Position numbers and translations under genes: made by a program. The notes beneath the pieces are model-generated. The model was given only the letters and a program-made list of their open reading frames with translations, did not search any database and was not told where the DNA came from. Of a DNA stretch of 64,000 nucleotides, positions 35,001 through 47,121 are shown one piece after another; position 1 is the first letter of the stretch, and each line of letters opens with the position of its first letter. The DNA comes from Paragorgia papillata (lineage: Eukaryota > Cnidaria > Anthozoa > Scleralcyonacea > Coralliidae): assembly GCA_035771165.1 (NCBI GenBank), contig JAWNZC010000091.1, positions 2,429,501 to 2,493,500 of the forward strand, given 5' to 3'.

Positions 35001-35879
35001 CACAACCCTAGCAAGGAAGAGTATGTGCGAAAGAGTGTCAGAAGTTTCATCGACAAACATGTCATGAATAATATGCAAGAATTTGACCTCAACACACCTT
35101 CAGAAGACAACCTAACCTGCAAATATTGTGGAAAACAGTATGTGCGTCCAACTTATCTTAAGAAGCATGAAGAAAAGCAACATGGACAAGTGGCCACCAG
35201 AGATACTGCGCAAACTCCCAGTGAAGATGATAAGGTCTACAATTATACTAACCAAGTCTTTGTGTTGTTATTGTTGCAAATGAATCACAACAATGCAATA
35301 AGTCTTGGTGATGGATCAAGAGTGATTCGTCTTTACAAGTTTTTTTATTTATATTTCAAGATTTCCAATTGTCCAAAGTATGCATTTGCCACTTTGGAGT
35401 TGCTAGCCCAAGTGAATGGTTTGTTAACTCCAAGGATGGCATATTCCCTTACGTGGAATCGTTTTGTTAACCATCAAGGACAAATTTATGCAAACCATCC
35501 TATGGATTTGGATGTGGAGCATGATAACAAATGTTTTAAAAATGATATATGTAGTTACAGAGGGGAAATTACTGACAAGAGTATTAATCGCGTCAGCAGA
35601 AGTGTGGAGTCAACAGATGAAATTGTTGCAAATTATGACAAGAAGACTGCAGTAAGGAAACCATCTGGTCGACATACCCAGAAATCAACAAAAAATGATG
35701 TTATGGCCATTGTTGAGCAGCTACAAGATGCAAATATTTATGATTTCATTCCTGGACGTTGTCACAATGCTTTCCCTGCCATGAAGAATGATATATTAGA
35801 CAAGCTGGACATGGTAAAGTTCAAGATTTGGGTGAACAAGTCATTAAAGAAATTGAGTCAAAAACACTATTATAAGTAA
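32042..35879 (+). pseudogene. DUF6589-type protein, proposed transposase (one frameshift)
   Basis: Four exons with consistent GT-AG phase-0 junctions: about 32042-32511, 32642-33706, 34129-34398, 34761-35879. Exon 1 encodes an N-terminal zinc-binding region (LCLQCGK, then VCRSCADK), broken by an apparent 1-nt loss near 32080. It has no in-frame ATG, so the start is unknown or lost. The rest is open. Exon 2 has VVMRYPNNPPKK and GDNVDM; exon 3 has NGGDYLTHERHKSAQS; exon 4 has a C2H2 finger (CKYCGKQYVRPTYLKKH) and DLDVEHDNK. This follows the multi-copy metazoan family I know as DUF6589. The retained D, D and E in those blocks suggest an RNase H-like DDE nuclease (inference). A GA-rich microsatellite sits in intron 3. 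Confidence 0.7.
34428..34575. repeat. (GGGA/GA)n microsatellite
   Basis: Purine-only tract inside intron 3 of the DUF6589-type gene. The Arg/Glu/Gly open frame there is not a protein. Confidence 0.95.
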
Positions 35880-35893
35880 TATCCCAGTACTTA

Positions 35894-36542
35894 CACTAAG
35901 AAGTCACATGACCTCAATCCTCTTAAAGTATTAATAGCTGGTATGGGATTATAACTTTATAGAATGGATATAGGGTGGTGTTTTAAGTAAAATTTCAAAA
36001 TTTTGATTTTCAAAACTTGCTCTGTCCATGGTTAATAGAAAAAAACCCGGTGAGTAGCAGGTCACATGACTAAAATAAAAAATTCATACATGTACAGAAT
36101 CTTCTTCAAAAAGCAAATTTCTACAGTCAAATATCGAGCATACCAATTTTTAGCAGAAACAAATTACAAATAACGTTTAGCATGATCAAAACACATTTTG
36201 TTTTTGGCCACCATGTTGGATGACACAAATATGCCATCCAACATGGTGTCCAAAAGCAAAATACACTTAGATACTGTGAAATGTCATAACTCTTGCTAAA
36301 ACTTGACATGAACAATATTAAACTGACTCGTTACATGTTTCTTGTAATTTGAGAGCAAAATTTGCTTTTGAAGAAGATTTTGTACATGCGTGAAATATTT
36401 ATTATAGTCACATGACCAGCAACAATACCACCGTTTTCTCTAAGACAATGCAAGTCTTTAACACCATGCTATATCCATTTTATAGAGTTAACTCTATACC
36501 TGCTATTTTAAGAGGATTATGATCATGTGACCTCTTTTAGTG
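35894..36542. repeat. 650-bp near-perfect palindrome between convergent genes
   Basis: Left arm about 35894-36215 and right arm about 36230-36542 are inverted copies. Both contain ATGTTGGATG near the centre and TCACATGACC near the outer ends. The palindrome begins 15 bp after the DUF6589 stop codon. A single arm of the same family lies at 60105-60425. Confidence 0.85.
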
Positions 36543-36599
36543 CATGTCGCCTATTGTAATATATTGTAATTTTGACAATCAAGTAAGTTACTACTAATT

Positions 36600-36903
36600 A
36601 ACAATTATTCGCCGAAGGCGAGGTGAATATCGGTGTATAATAACCGAGACGAAGTCGAGGTTATTATTCACCGATATTCACTGAGCCTCAGGCGAATAAT
36701 TGTTTTAGTATAAATACACATTTTCGTACTTTTAGGATCAACATTTTCTTTAAAATTGTTAATTTCCTCGTTTGTCGCATTGACAACTTGGCTGGCGGCC
36801 ATTTTGGAAAAACGCTGTAGGTGATTATCGAGAATTAATCCGAAGTAGCTCGACCAATCAGCGCGCGTGATTTTCTATAATCACCTGTGTATTTATACTA
36901 AAT
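36600..36903. mobile_element. MITE with hairpin half and TTTAGTATAAATACAC repeats
   Basis: A palindrome at 36601-36704 (ACAATTATTCGCC ... GGCGAATAATTGT) is followed by inverted TTTAGTATAAATACACA (36705) and GTGTATTTATACTAAA (ending about 36903). Non-coding. Confidence 0.7.
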
Positions 36904-36946
36904 GCAGTTAATGTACACAGTGAATTTCTCTGTAAAATTGTAACAT

Positions 36947-38926
36947 TCAAGTAGAATCAGAGTTTTCACCACTAGAACTTTGTAAAACAATGCTTTGACG
37001 GCAACTGCTGCTGCTAGAAGACAAGTTACAGTTATCAGAGTCATTGGAACTGTCTGAGTCAGAATGATCTGTAACACTTAGATTACCTGTATCATTACAG
37101 GTACTAGTATCCTGATCTGAATCAGGATTAAGCACAGGGCACACAAAAGCCCATGTTGCTTGTACATGAATGCAAAATGTTCTTTTAGATACTGTTCATC
37201 CCTAATGTTATTTATGTTCTTGATAACTTGGTTAATAAGACTTATGCTATAGCCAGTAGTGATGTCAATGCTTGTTAGAAGGTTTAACTTACTTCCCTGG
37301 AAATTTGTTTTGGCTAATCCTGATCTGTATGCCAAAAGATCATCTTGTAACTTCTTTACACCACTCTGCGATACATTATTAACATTTTCTTGGTCGTGTG
37401 TTTCACAACTTTCCTTCATAGACTTTAAATGTTTCTCCATCCCTGACATATTTTCAACTTCAGAACATCTGGTAATACAAGTGCACTGATCAAGGCAAAA
37501 ACATGTGCACTTGCAATCCCTAGAGCAGACATCACAGCAGTCATGCAAAACAGTGTCAGGTGGTGTATCAGAACCAAAGTGAGTTAAAAGGAGTTTCCTT
37601 CTGCCCAAACTGTTATTACTAACAAATTCTCTCATTTCTTTGCTAATATTTCTGCTGGCAGTGCATCCTTTATACTTCAATAGTACAGCATGGCTCTTAT
37701 GCAACATATCCCTACCAACACGTCCAGTCTCCTGAAGGGAATCATCCAAATCAGATGGGGGGCCGATATGCAACACCAAGTATGCTTCCTTAATATTCAC
37801 TCCCATCCCAAAAGCAACAGAGCAAAACAACACACGCACAATTCCACCAGGTTTGCAGAACTCTTTCTCCACAGTTTCCTTTACAGATGTATGTGCCCTC
37901 TTGTGGTACATTGCGAACAGACGACTTCTGTCATCTTTTGGTTCCTGGCCAGTGGGAGTATGGTAAGCTTTATCACCCAAGCATTCACTGAACAGTTCAT
38001 AGAGTTCCTTCATGTGCTGTTTCCTGCGACAAAATATGATAACCTTGGGAGTATTAACAGTTTTTTGTTCCAAGTCATCAATTAGCCAGCTGAAGGAGAA
38101 ATACAGATTAGTTATATAAATTTCGGCTAAAGCATAACGTGTATTCCGTCGGTTAGGATTGCCTGTAATTTGAACACAGTCTTTCATACAGAGATCACTG
38201 ATTATGGTCTCCTTGACACTGTTTGTTGCTGTAGCTGTTAAGGCAATAAAAGGCACATCTTTCCTCACAAGAGATCGCAACTCGCCAAGTCGTCCATAAT
38301 CTTTTCTAAAAGCTTCCTCTGTCCCTTTATCTTTCCCCCTATTAACAAATATGTTGTATCATTAATATTTCGCTGTATTCTATTTAAATTATTAAAATAA
38401 CGTCAGGTAGGATAGTTCTTACCACTTTGCAATGCAGTGACTTTCATCCACAAATACAGCTCCAATACAGTGTTTCAACTGACTTATGAATATATTTCTG
38501 TGTGTCTGAAGTATCGCTTCCGGACTGGCAAATAACATACTTGCCGTTCTTGACATCTTCGATATCTGTAGAACTACATTCCGGGCCAACACATATCGCT
38601 GCCACATGTTTTTCTCGTAGTGCTGCCACTTGGTCTTTCATTAAAGATATTAGAGGCGCAACAACAAGGCAAACTGTTTTGATGGGTTCTTCGTCGACAT
38701 GTATAAAGCCTCGCTTCATGCAATCGAGCACGTACGGTGCGATTTCAAAACATAAACTTTTCCCTGAACCAGTCGGCGAACTTAAGAATACATCTTTTCC
38801 ATGTGTGTAAGCTTCGACTACTTCGTGTTGTCGACCTCTCATCTCTTTATATCCTAACTTCGCAAGCCCATAACTAATCGCGTCTTCCAGTACAACCATA
38901 TTTCTAGCTGTGATCTTTCTATCCAA
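36947..38926 (-). pseudogene. RecQ-like DNA helicase 1 (frameshifted)
   Basis: Minus-strand superfamily 2 helicase. Exon 1 (38926 to about 38419) starts MDRKITARNM and has motif I SSPTGSGKS, motif Ia APLISLMKDQV and a DESH Walker B box (DESHCIAKW). A 1-2-nt frameshift lies near 38565, before ASPEAI. The donor GTAAGA follows IAKW. Exon 2 from about 38340 has motif III ALTATAT, motif IV VIIFCRRK, motif V VAFGMGVNI and motif VI QETGRVGRD. A Cys-rich cluster (CDVCSRDCKCTCFC) follows, as in the RecQ zinc domain. Another frameshift near 37160 leads into a Ser/Asp-rich tail ending at 36947. It would unwind 3'-5' duplex DNA. The context suggests service to the element rather than housekeeping repair. 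Confidence 0.8.
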
Positions 38927-39056
38927 ACATATTAAATGTCACGTCACATTAAAGTGATTAAATTTAAACTTATTATACTAGTAAATGTATTTTTAAAATG
39001 TGCTTCTTATTGGCTAGATTAAGGAGTTAATGACACACCCCCAGCTACACCCCGGT

Positions 39057-42000
39057 CAAAAAATCCACCGGTAGATTTGGCGCGTTGCAAGTGGGAAAAG
39101 TCCTTTCCAACGGGGTAAGCAAACCGCGAAAAAAAGACTGGGAAGGACTTTGGGAAAGTCTAGGGATGGCCCTGCCCTCTCCACTTTGGGGACGACCCTA
39201 GAAAAGGTGGGCCAAACATGGCGAGCACACATTGAATCCGGGTGGCAGACCGCGGTCACTTGGAAACCATTATAGCGGTATGAAAACAGGAAAAACAAAC
39301 GGATTGACCTACGGATCGGACAAGGAATGTGCGAACGTTGCAAGATAAAACTACGGCTGTACGGCGGACAGCTCTGGTGGCACTGGAACTGCAAAGATAC
39401 CAGATCGACTTCGTGGCCCTGAGTGAAATACGTTCGCGGTCAGCGGTCAACTTACGGAAAAGAGTTCGGGTTACACGTATTTCTGGAGCGGCCTTCCAGA
39501 AGAAATGAAACGACTCCACGGAGTGGCTATTGTAATGAAATCTGACATTGCGGTAAGGCTCGAAAGCTCCCCGCGCGCCATAAACTAGCGCATCATGGTT
39601 GCTCGTATACCGCTCACGGACAGCAAGTACCTTACATTCATCAGCGTTTATACGCCAACAATGACCTACACAGACGAGGCGAAGGAAGCCATCGAGGCCC
39701 TAAGTTATGTGATCAAGGACACGCCAAAGGGAGATAAGCTTGTCATTGCCGGCGACTTCAATGCCCGTGTGGGCCAGGACAATAGCATATGGCCCGAGCA
39801 AATTGGTAAACATGGTGTAGACAAGGTCAATAACAATGGCTTACTCCTATTGTCAAAGTGCGCAGAGTAGGATCTGGCCATTACAAACACTTTCTTTCAA
39901 AACGCCCACAAAGGGACGTGGATGCACCCCCGAAGCAAACACTGGCTTCTAATTGACTATATGATCACTAGAAGGCGGGATCTGAAAGACGTGATGCAGA
40001 CACGCGTGATGAGAGGTGCGGAATGCCAGACCGATTACAGGCTCCTGTTAAGTCGTGTGAGATACAGCTTAAAGCCGAAAGCAAGACGGACGTGCAAGCG
40101 GATTCCAAAGCTGAACGTTGGAGCGCTAAGGTCGACCGATAAGAGGGCTGAATTAGAAGCGGAATTGAACGTCAGGTTGCAAGGTCATAGACTTAGTGGA
40201 AATGTAAACCCAACCGTAAACGAGGAATGCATCGCTCTAAGGGACATAATGACGAGGACTGCCTTGGATGTTCTGGGCACCACCAGAAGGAAGGACCTCG
40301 ACTGGTTTGTTGAAAATTAGAGGGATATTATACCGCTGATTGAGGAAAAGAACCGTGCAAAGAAGGCGTTGGTCAACCGCAAACAGTGTGAATGGATACA
40401 AAGGAAAGTATAGGAGATCCATAAATATGCCGACACTCACGACTTAAAGGGCTTCCATAAGTGAATGGCCCTAGACGAACTGGTTTCGCGTCGCTAAAAA
40501 CAGCTGATGGTAATAATCTCACCAACCAGCAGGAAGTCCTGGAGAGATGGCAGGAGCAGTTCAGCGAATTGCTAAACCGCCCTTCCACAGTAAACTATCA
40601 CTCGGTGTCATCCATGACAAGTCGGACAATACTCGAATCCGCTGGCGATCCTCCCACTCTGGACGAGGTTATGAAAGCCATCAAAATCCTGCCTAACAGT
40701 AAAGCAGCTGGAGAAGACGGCATACCACCCGAGGTGTTCAAATATGGTGGAAGTGAGCTTGCTGTCAAGATGCTCGACCAATTCAGCAGAATATGGGACG
40801 AAGAGATCGTTTCTCAGCAGCCCAAGCATGCTACCATCATAACCATCTATAAGAGCAAAGGCTGCAGATTGGAGTGTGGTAACCATCGGGGCATATCGCT
40901 CTTAGCAGTAGCGGGAAAAGTCCTCGCGATGATTATCCAAGCAAGGATTGTAACAAACTTCCTGGACACGGTGTCTGAGTCTCAATGCGGATTCAGAGCT
41001 GCACGCAGTACCATCGATATTCCCTTTACGGCTCGCCAACTGCAGGAAAAGTGCATCGCGCAAAATCGTGCACTCTACGCTGTCTTCATAAACCTAACCA
41101 AGGCCTTTGATACGGTCAACTGCTAGGCATTATGGCAGATCATGGGGAAGCTCAGAGCTCTACGCAAGTTGATCACACGTCAGCTCCACGACGGAATGAT
41201 GGGACAAGTCTGCGCTGGCGGGAAACTTTCTGAGAAGTTCGAGATAACAACAGGTGTCAAGCAAGGTTGCGTCATCGGCCCCATCCTGTTTGTTCTATTT
41301 TTTGCAGCTTTGCTCAACGAGGCGCTGAGGACTAACACTGATGGTATATACCTGAACGTTCGGACGGATGGTGGTCTTTTCAACCTGTCACGGCTGAGAG
41401 CAAAGACGAAAACTCACGAACTTCTTATTCGCGATCTATTGTTTGCCGACGACTGCGTCCTATTCGCTCATTCAACACAAGCCCTGCAACGCCTGATGGA
41501 TACGTTTGCCTCTGCAGGGAATAACTTCGGTCTTCAGATAAGTGTCAAGAAAACAGAGGTCCTGCATCAGCCTGCACCATCAGCAGAGTACGTGGAACCA
41601 ACTATCATGCTAGAGGGCCAGCCTCTCAAAACGGCACAAGCATTTACGTACCTCGGCGGTATTGTCACCTCAGATGGCCAAATTGACAAGGACATCGAAC
41701 ACCGTATTTCGAAAGCGAGTCAGTCGTTCGGTAGACTGAGAGACAGAGTGTGGTCGAGGCACAACATCCACCTTACTGCTAAGATTGCGTTGTACAAGGC
41801 GGGCGTTCTTAGCACACTTCTCTATGGTTGCGAAACCTGATGTCTGTACGCCCAACAAATCCGGTAGCTGAACCAGTTCCATCAGAGATGCCTCCGCTCC
41901 ATCCTTGGTATAAAATGGCAAGAACTAATCACAAATGATGAGGTCTGCATGAAAGTCGGTTTACCATAGATGACGGTAATCCTTAAGAGAAGACAGCTTG

Positions 42001-42445
42001 GGTGGGCAGGCACGTTTTACATATGGGAAACGAGAGGCTCCCGAAAGCGGTACTGTACGGTGAGTTGGCTACTGGAACGAGAAAGCAAGGAAGACCAAGA
42101 TTGAGGTACAAATACACGCTGAAGGAAGTCTTAGGACAGTGTGAGATCCGTGACGGATGGGAAGATATTGCTCGGGATCGAGTAGCATGGAGAAAGATGG
42201 TCTGGAGTGGGACGGAGCATTGGCGAAAAAAGCGTGTGGAGATAAGACGACAGACAAGACTCCGCCGCAAGGACCCTGGGAAAGCAGACGCCACCAGAAT
42301 TGCCTGTGACATATGTGGACGCCCGTGTGGCAGCAGGGCTGGCTTGGTGTCTCATCGAAGGGCCTGTACTAAGTAATGCCGACGTACAACGACTTACTCA
42401 GCTACAAATCAGCATTAGGCGAAATCGCCTTGCTAAACCACACAT
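39057..42445 (+). pseudogene. LINE-A: decayed APE-type non-LTR retrotransposon
   Basis: Endonuclease-RT protein broken by many stops and shifts. The AP-endonuclease part runs about 39330-40070 (NVRTLQDK-like start, GDFNARVGQDN near 39752, SKHWLLIDYMI near 39932). In-frame TAGs are at 39868 and 40318. RT coding is open at 40461-41126 and 41142-41840, with KAAGEDGIPPEVFK, SQCGFRAARS and FADDCVLFAH. In motif A the catalytic Asp is Asn (FINLTKAFD). The 3' part (42002-42376) ends in a C2H2 finger, CDICGRPCGSRAGLVSHRRAC, as in related elements. It resembles the widespread 'craniofacial development protein 2-like' LINE group; I do not assign a clade. It starts about 14 bp from the right terminus of the RecQ element. 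Confidence 0.85.
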
Positions 42446-42900
42446 CATAATAAGCCAAAAATAGAATAACAAATTTCTGTTATTTATACTTCCTCAAACT
42501 TATATACACTTACTCAAGGATTTTTTTATTGAGACGAACCCAATCATAACTTCAGTCTTTTGTATGAAAATCTTTTAACACTTTGAAGCTTGACGACGAG
42601 GCTTTGGTATTTTATTCTGGCTAACGCCAGACGATTTTATTCAGCGCAGAGAGAGGTACAGACTAAATTGTTAAAACCTATCTCATTAACCATTTGAAGC
42701 CGGACGACGGGTCTGTAAGGTTTATCCTGGCTAACGTCAGACGATTTTATTCAGCACAGGGAGAAGTCCAGGCCTCAAAGTGTTAAGTGACTGTGATATC
42801 ATAAATTATGGACAACATATAACGTATATAATATATTATTTTATGCGACTATTGTAAATGTTATAATAGAACGATTCTATTGAAAGTTTATACTAGAAAT
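42446..42900 (+). repeat. SRCR intron repeat, unit B, with two small MITEs
   Basis: Begins with sequence matching 28870-28990 (AATTTCTGTTATTTATACTT) and ends with the AAATGTTATAATAGAAC block. It is interrupted at 42575-42785 by two similar units of about 105 bp, each containing TGGCTAACG(C/T)CAGACGATT. Confidence 0.65.
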
Positions 42901-43084
42901 ACATTAATGCAAACCCCTCGTGTCCTTATTTTATTATTATTGCACCTTGCCTTCAATCCCAGAAAAGCTTAAATTAAAAAAAACTACTATAACCTAACTC
43001 CTTCCTTTCACATCCTATTTTTTTAAATTTATAACCTATTCAAAACCTACATTTCATCTATTAATCTAGTTTTAAAAAATTCCT

Positions 43085-43107
43085 ATAACGTAACCCCGTT
43101 CCCTCCC

Positions 43108-43138
<31 letters not shown>

Positions 43139-43145
43139 ACACCAC
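43085..43145. repeat. Poly-C and (CA)n tract
   Basis: A C run of about 20 followed by (CA)n. The region 42900-43300 otherwise shows nothing recognisable. Confidence 0.9.
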
Positions 43146-43424
43146 CTCCCATTCTTTTCTAAATCTATAATCATAATCATATTTCCGATATTAAATAATT
43201 TCAAAGAAGGAACAAACAACAACTCCCATTTTTATCGAGGGGTAATAACATAACCACAGGTTTTTCTGGGTGCAGTGTTAATATATATATTTATATATAA
43301 AACTAGAAGTTACTATCGCAAGTGAAGTGCTGCCTCGTTATTGAGCTGAAAACCTTTAACGTACTCCACAGGCAACCTTGTGTAGTCTGTGGCCCAAGTA
43401 GCACTCTCTTGACCACTCCGGTAA

Positions 43425-43539
43425 CACCACCCGAGTTAGGCCACTCCACCCGTGTTTGCCCACTCCACCCAAATTTATCCACTCCACCCGAGTTTGCCCA
43501 CTCCACCTGAGTTTGCCCACTCCACTCAAGTTTGCCCAG
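43425..43539. repeat. 19-20-bp minisatellite
   Basis: Six units of CACTCCACCCGAGTTTGCC with few changes. The sequence from 43540 to 44740 shows no gene. Confidence 0.9.
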
Positions 43540-44744
43540 TCTGATATATATTAATATTTAACCCATGCATGAATAGAATACAGATGAACCTCTGGTATCC
43601 AGGGTATAATACGTCATTAATTACCTTATATGTCGTACATCAAGTAAATTAAATCAAAATGGTGTCAGTCAATAGAACTGGCCACGTTTTATGACTAAAA
43701 ACCATAGTATGAATCCACGCCGTTCTTGAAATCCGTGATGTTCTCATAGATTTGAACCGAGTTTGACTTTTATATATTTGTCATTGTCTTCATACGCTGG
43801 ACTTGTGATGAATTTGTGATGGATTTAAGTTAAATAATTAGATTTGACTCGACACAATAGCGACGTCTAAACTGAGCCTTTACTCTCCAATAGTATTGCT
43901 ATTATTATATTATTTTTTAACTCTTGATTGTGATTGATCAGAACTTTGTGCGAAATTTTTATTTCCACTTTTATTCATATTAGCCATAAACAAAATCAGT
44001 TAGAGGTCGAGGATTTTCTTTGACATGATAACAACGGTAAGTTTGTCATATAAAAGTTTTTTAAAGTCAGCAACACACAATCGTAATATTAAATGTAGTT
44101 GTCTTTTACCTTCACAAGAAAATCTTTTCTCACTGAAAATCCCCTGGAGGTGGTGGCAAGGTTTGAACTGCTATTAACTTCAGATTGTTTACTTTTGTAG
44201 TTTGTACAATCTTCCTGTTTGAATGTTTCTGAAATGCAACGCTGCTTTGAGCAGCGGAGCTTAATATGGGCGCCTGTACGCAGGCTAGGAATCATTTGCG
44301 AAGGGATTGCGTAATATACGAACAGAAATCTGTACAAATATCCATTCGTACAAACACAATTTTAAACAAATCGAGTCTTTGCACGAGTAAAGACACAGCT
44401 AACCCATAATCAAATGAAGGCAAGTAACTTCTTAGCTTTCAGCAGTGGAAGACGCTCATTTGTCTCATATAGACACTATGGTAGGAAAAACAGTATAAGT
44501 AATAATCTTGTGACACATCATGTGCTGCATGTGCCAAGTAACTTGACTGACCGAGTGACTTGACTGACAGAGTAACTCATCTCTATATAAACAGGCCCTG
44601 TATACGTCTAACAATTTTTTCATTTTTATAAATTATGTAACCGAAAATTATTTTCACTCACGCATGACCTTTGTTACAGCAGTGCATGATCAATGCAATC
44701 CTATCCATGAATCCTCCTTTATAAAAATTCCACGTGTCATGTTC

Positions 44745-44822
44745 CAAAATCACATGTGATCACATGTGATCACATGTAAACCACATGTGATCAGATGTGA
44801 ACCACATGTGATCACATGCGAA
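44745..44822. repeat. Tandem CACATGTGATC palindromic motif
   Basis: Six to seven tandem copies of CACATGTGATCA or close variants; each is a palindromic E-box-like CACATGTG. It may be a satellite seed or transcription-factor cluster. Confidence 0.75.
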
Positions 44823-45235
44823 TTTGTAACATGGCACGCGGAACGGAAAAGTGCTGAACACATCACATTAGTGAAGCATGTGATTTAGTTTTGATAGTAG
44901 ACACATATATTATATATTATTAATAAGTAACACAAATCTCAATTTTAATTCATGTATACTAAGCTGTGCTGGCATTGATGTTTTGTCCATGCATGATATA
45001 TGAAACCCATAGGACGAAAAAGAGCTTGAAGACACTTTCAATCTTCGTTAAATTAGCTTAAATCGGTCCTACAGATGTAAACTACGTTTAACATATTCAT
45101 AGCCTTAAATGTCACTTAAAGGTTTCCAACAAGTTAAACTCCCATTGAAGCGCGTTTAAATTGTCGTCAATAATGTAGCCTTTTGCAAGATTATTAAATT
45201 CTTCCCTGGAGCTAGAGCCTGCAGCAGCTCTTTAC

Positions 45236-46951
45236 GGAGCCCGATTAGTGCCATACTAATTTTGGGTTTGATATTACCAATATCGTGCTTAGTTTTCTTT
45301 TTCTCGCGCTTAGTTTTTTTTCTCGCCCTTAGTTTTTTTTCTCGCCCTTTGTTTTCCCCCGACTTTTTCGACCGCTGAATATCATGTCGCAGACTCAATC
45401 TTCGTGCACGGGCAAAAACATGGCAAAACCGAAGCAATCTTAAAGCACTCACTACAGGAGTAAACATGGGCGATTCTATTAAAAAGGTAACTAAATCGTT
45501 TGAATAGTTTTCGTATGGAGCAATTGCTTGCTGGCTCATTCCTACAATTGGATAGGTTTCTAACAGTATCTTTGTCAACACAAAGGCCATAGGCGATTAG
45601 GCGTGTGAAAGTCTTTGGGTCATTTGTCTATACCCAACACTACTTCCACTACCACGCAATTCCATTTCCAAGCATCGAAAAACCTCTTGAAGATATCGCT
45701 ACGATTTATTCTTCTCTCAACACCACAAGACATTATAATTCTCTTTAACCGTTGACGTATACTCAAGTAATAACCATGCATTTATCCGATCAGCAGTAAG
45801 ATCTCTTTGTAATAGACGTGTTCAAGGTTACGGACGCCATATTGAAAAGGGGGCAAAGGGTCTGGGGCGAGCTCGGTCAAAGGGGCAAACGATATATATT
45901 TTCATATGTTAACTTCACGATTTTTGATCAGTGGGTGAATGGTTTACGCTTGTTTTGAACGATTTCGGATCCGTATCGTTTTGTAATTTCTGTAATACTT
46001 CAAGGAAACGTAGAAAAAGCTTTGTATGTTATTTTGGAAGGCTTGGAGGATTCTAAAATAAATCGCGATGGTTTGTTGCGGAATTGTATGTACACGCGCC
46101 TATTGATACAGAGCGAGGAGCGATGAACAAGCCAATTTACGAGCAGGTATTCTAAATGTTAGTGATAGATTGCACTTTTAAGGACGTGAACTGAACCTTT
46201 CAAAACAAGCTTAAACCATTCACCCACTGATCAAAAATCGTGAAGTTTACATATGAAAATATAAGGCGTTTGCCCCCTTTTACCGCGCTCGCCCCAGACT
46301 GTTTGCCCCCTTTTCAATATGGCGTACGTAACCTTGAACTCGTCTATTCATTCCCAATGAAAGTAACGTGTTGTAGATTAGGTACTTAGGGAGGTAACGC
46401 TGCGTAACATTTAAATGTATCTCCGATTTAATACGAGCAAATTGAAAATAATTACAAAACCAATATTCAAGACCGCCATGTTTCAACTTTCAGTCCAAAC
46501 GCTCCAATTGTAGAAATGAACTAGCAAGCAATGGCTCCATACGAAAACTATTTAAACGATTTATTTACCTTTTTAATAGGTGAGTGGTTTAAGATTGCTT
46601 CGGTATCGCCATGTTTTTGCCCGTGCACAAATATTGAGTCTGTGACATGATATTCAGCGAGAAAAAAAAACTAAGCGCGAGAAAAAAAACTAAGTGAGAG
46701 AAAAAAAACTAAGCGCGAGAAAAAAAAAACAAGCGCGAAAAAAAAAACAAGCGCGAGAAAAAAACTATTAAGCGCGAGAAAAAAAACTAAGGGCGAGAAA
46801 AAAATCTAGGGGCGAGAAAAAAATCTAAGGGCGAGAAAAAAACTAAGGGGGAGAAAAGAACTAAGCGCGAGAGAAAAACTAAGGGCGAGAAAAAAACTAA
46901 GCGCGAGAAAAAAAATCTAAGCGCGAGAAAAAGAAAACTAAGCATGATATT
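45236..46951. mobile_element. Foldback element (right end displaced to about 51990)
   Basis: Arms at 45236-45550 and 46495-46951 are inverted copies containing CAAGCAATGGCTCCATACG-type sequence and arrays of an AAAAAACTAAGCGCGAG motif. The outermost 60 bp of the right arm (complement of ACGGAGCCCGATTAGT) lie at 51932-51990, separated by the LINE-B insertion. The interior contains a second foldback at 45818-46353. No transposase is evident. Confidence 0.75.
45818..46353. mobile_element. Nested foldback element
   Basis: Arms of about 145 bp start AATAGACGTGTTCAAGGTTA and end with the complement. Both contain CACGATTTTTGATCAGTGGG and CGCCATATTGAAAAGGGGGC or complements. It lies in the spacer of the larger foldback. 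Confidence 0.8.
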
Positions 46952-47121
46952 ACATACATACATACATAATTTATTTATACACGGTAAAATCATCAGTATA
47001 ACTATTTACATAATTAAGGAAATTAACAAAAATAAAACTAATTAAATATATTACAATATATATTACACTAGAGAAGAAGTTAAACAAAAAAATACGCGAT
47101 TGCCGTGTGAAAATCCGATGT

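Larger units (their letters stand above)
31896..39043. mobile_element. Candidate DNA transposon: DUF6589 protein + RecQ helicase
   Basis: A 13-bp perfect inverted repeat, TGGGGGTGTGTCA at 31896-31908 and its complement at 39031-39043, encloses 7148 bp. Two convergent multi-exon genes fill the interval: a DUF6589-type protein on plus (to 35879) and a RecQ-like helicase on minus (38926 to about 36947), separated by a 650-bp palindrome and a MITE. No other gene falls inside the repeats. TSDs are not visible; a LINE abuts the right end. The boundary rests on the short repeat and on how tightly it frames the genes. Confidence 0.6.

Noticed and set aside
31886..39060. Target-site duplication for the RecQ/DUF6589 element
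   Set aside because: Flanks TTATAATTAT and GCTACACCCC share nothing; the LINE beside the right end may have replaced the original flank.
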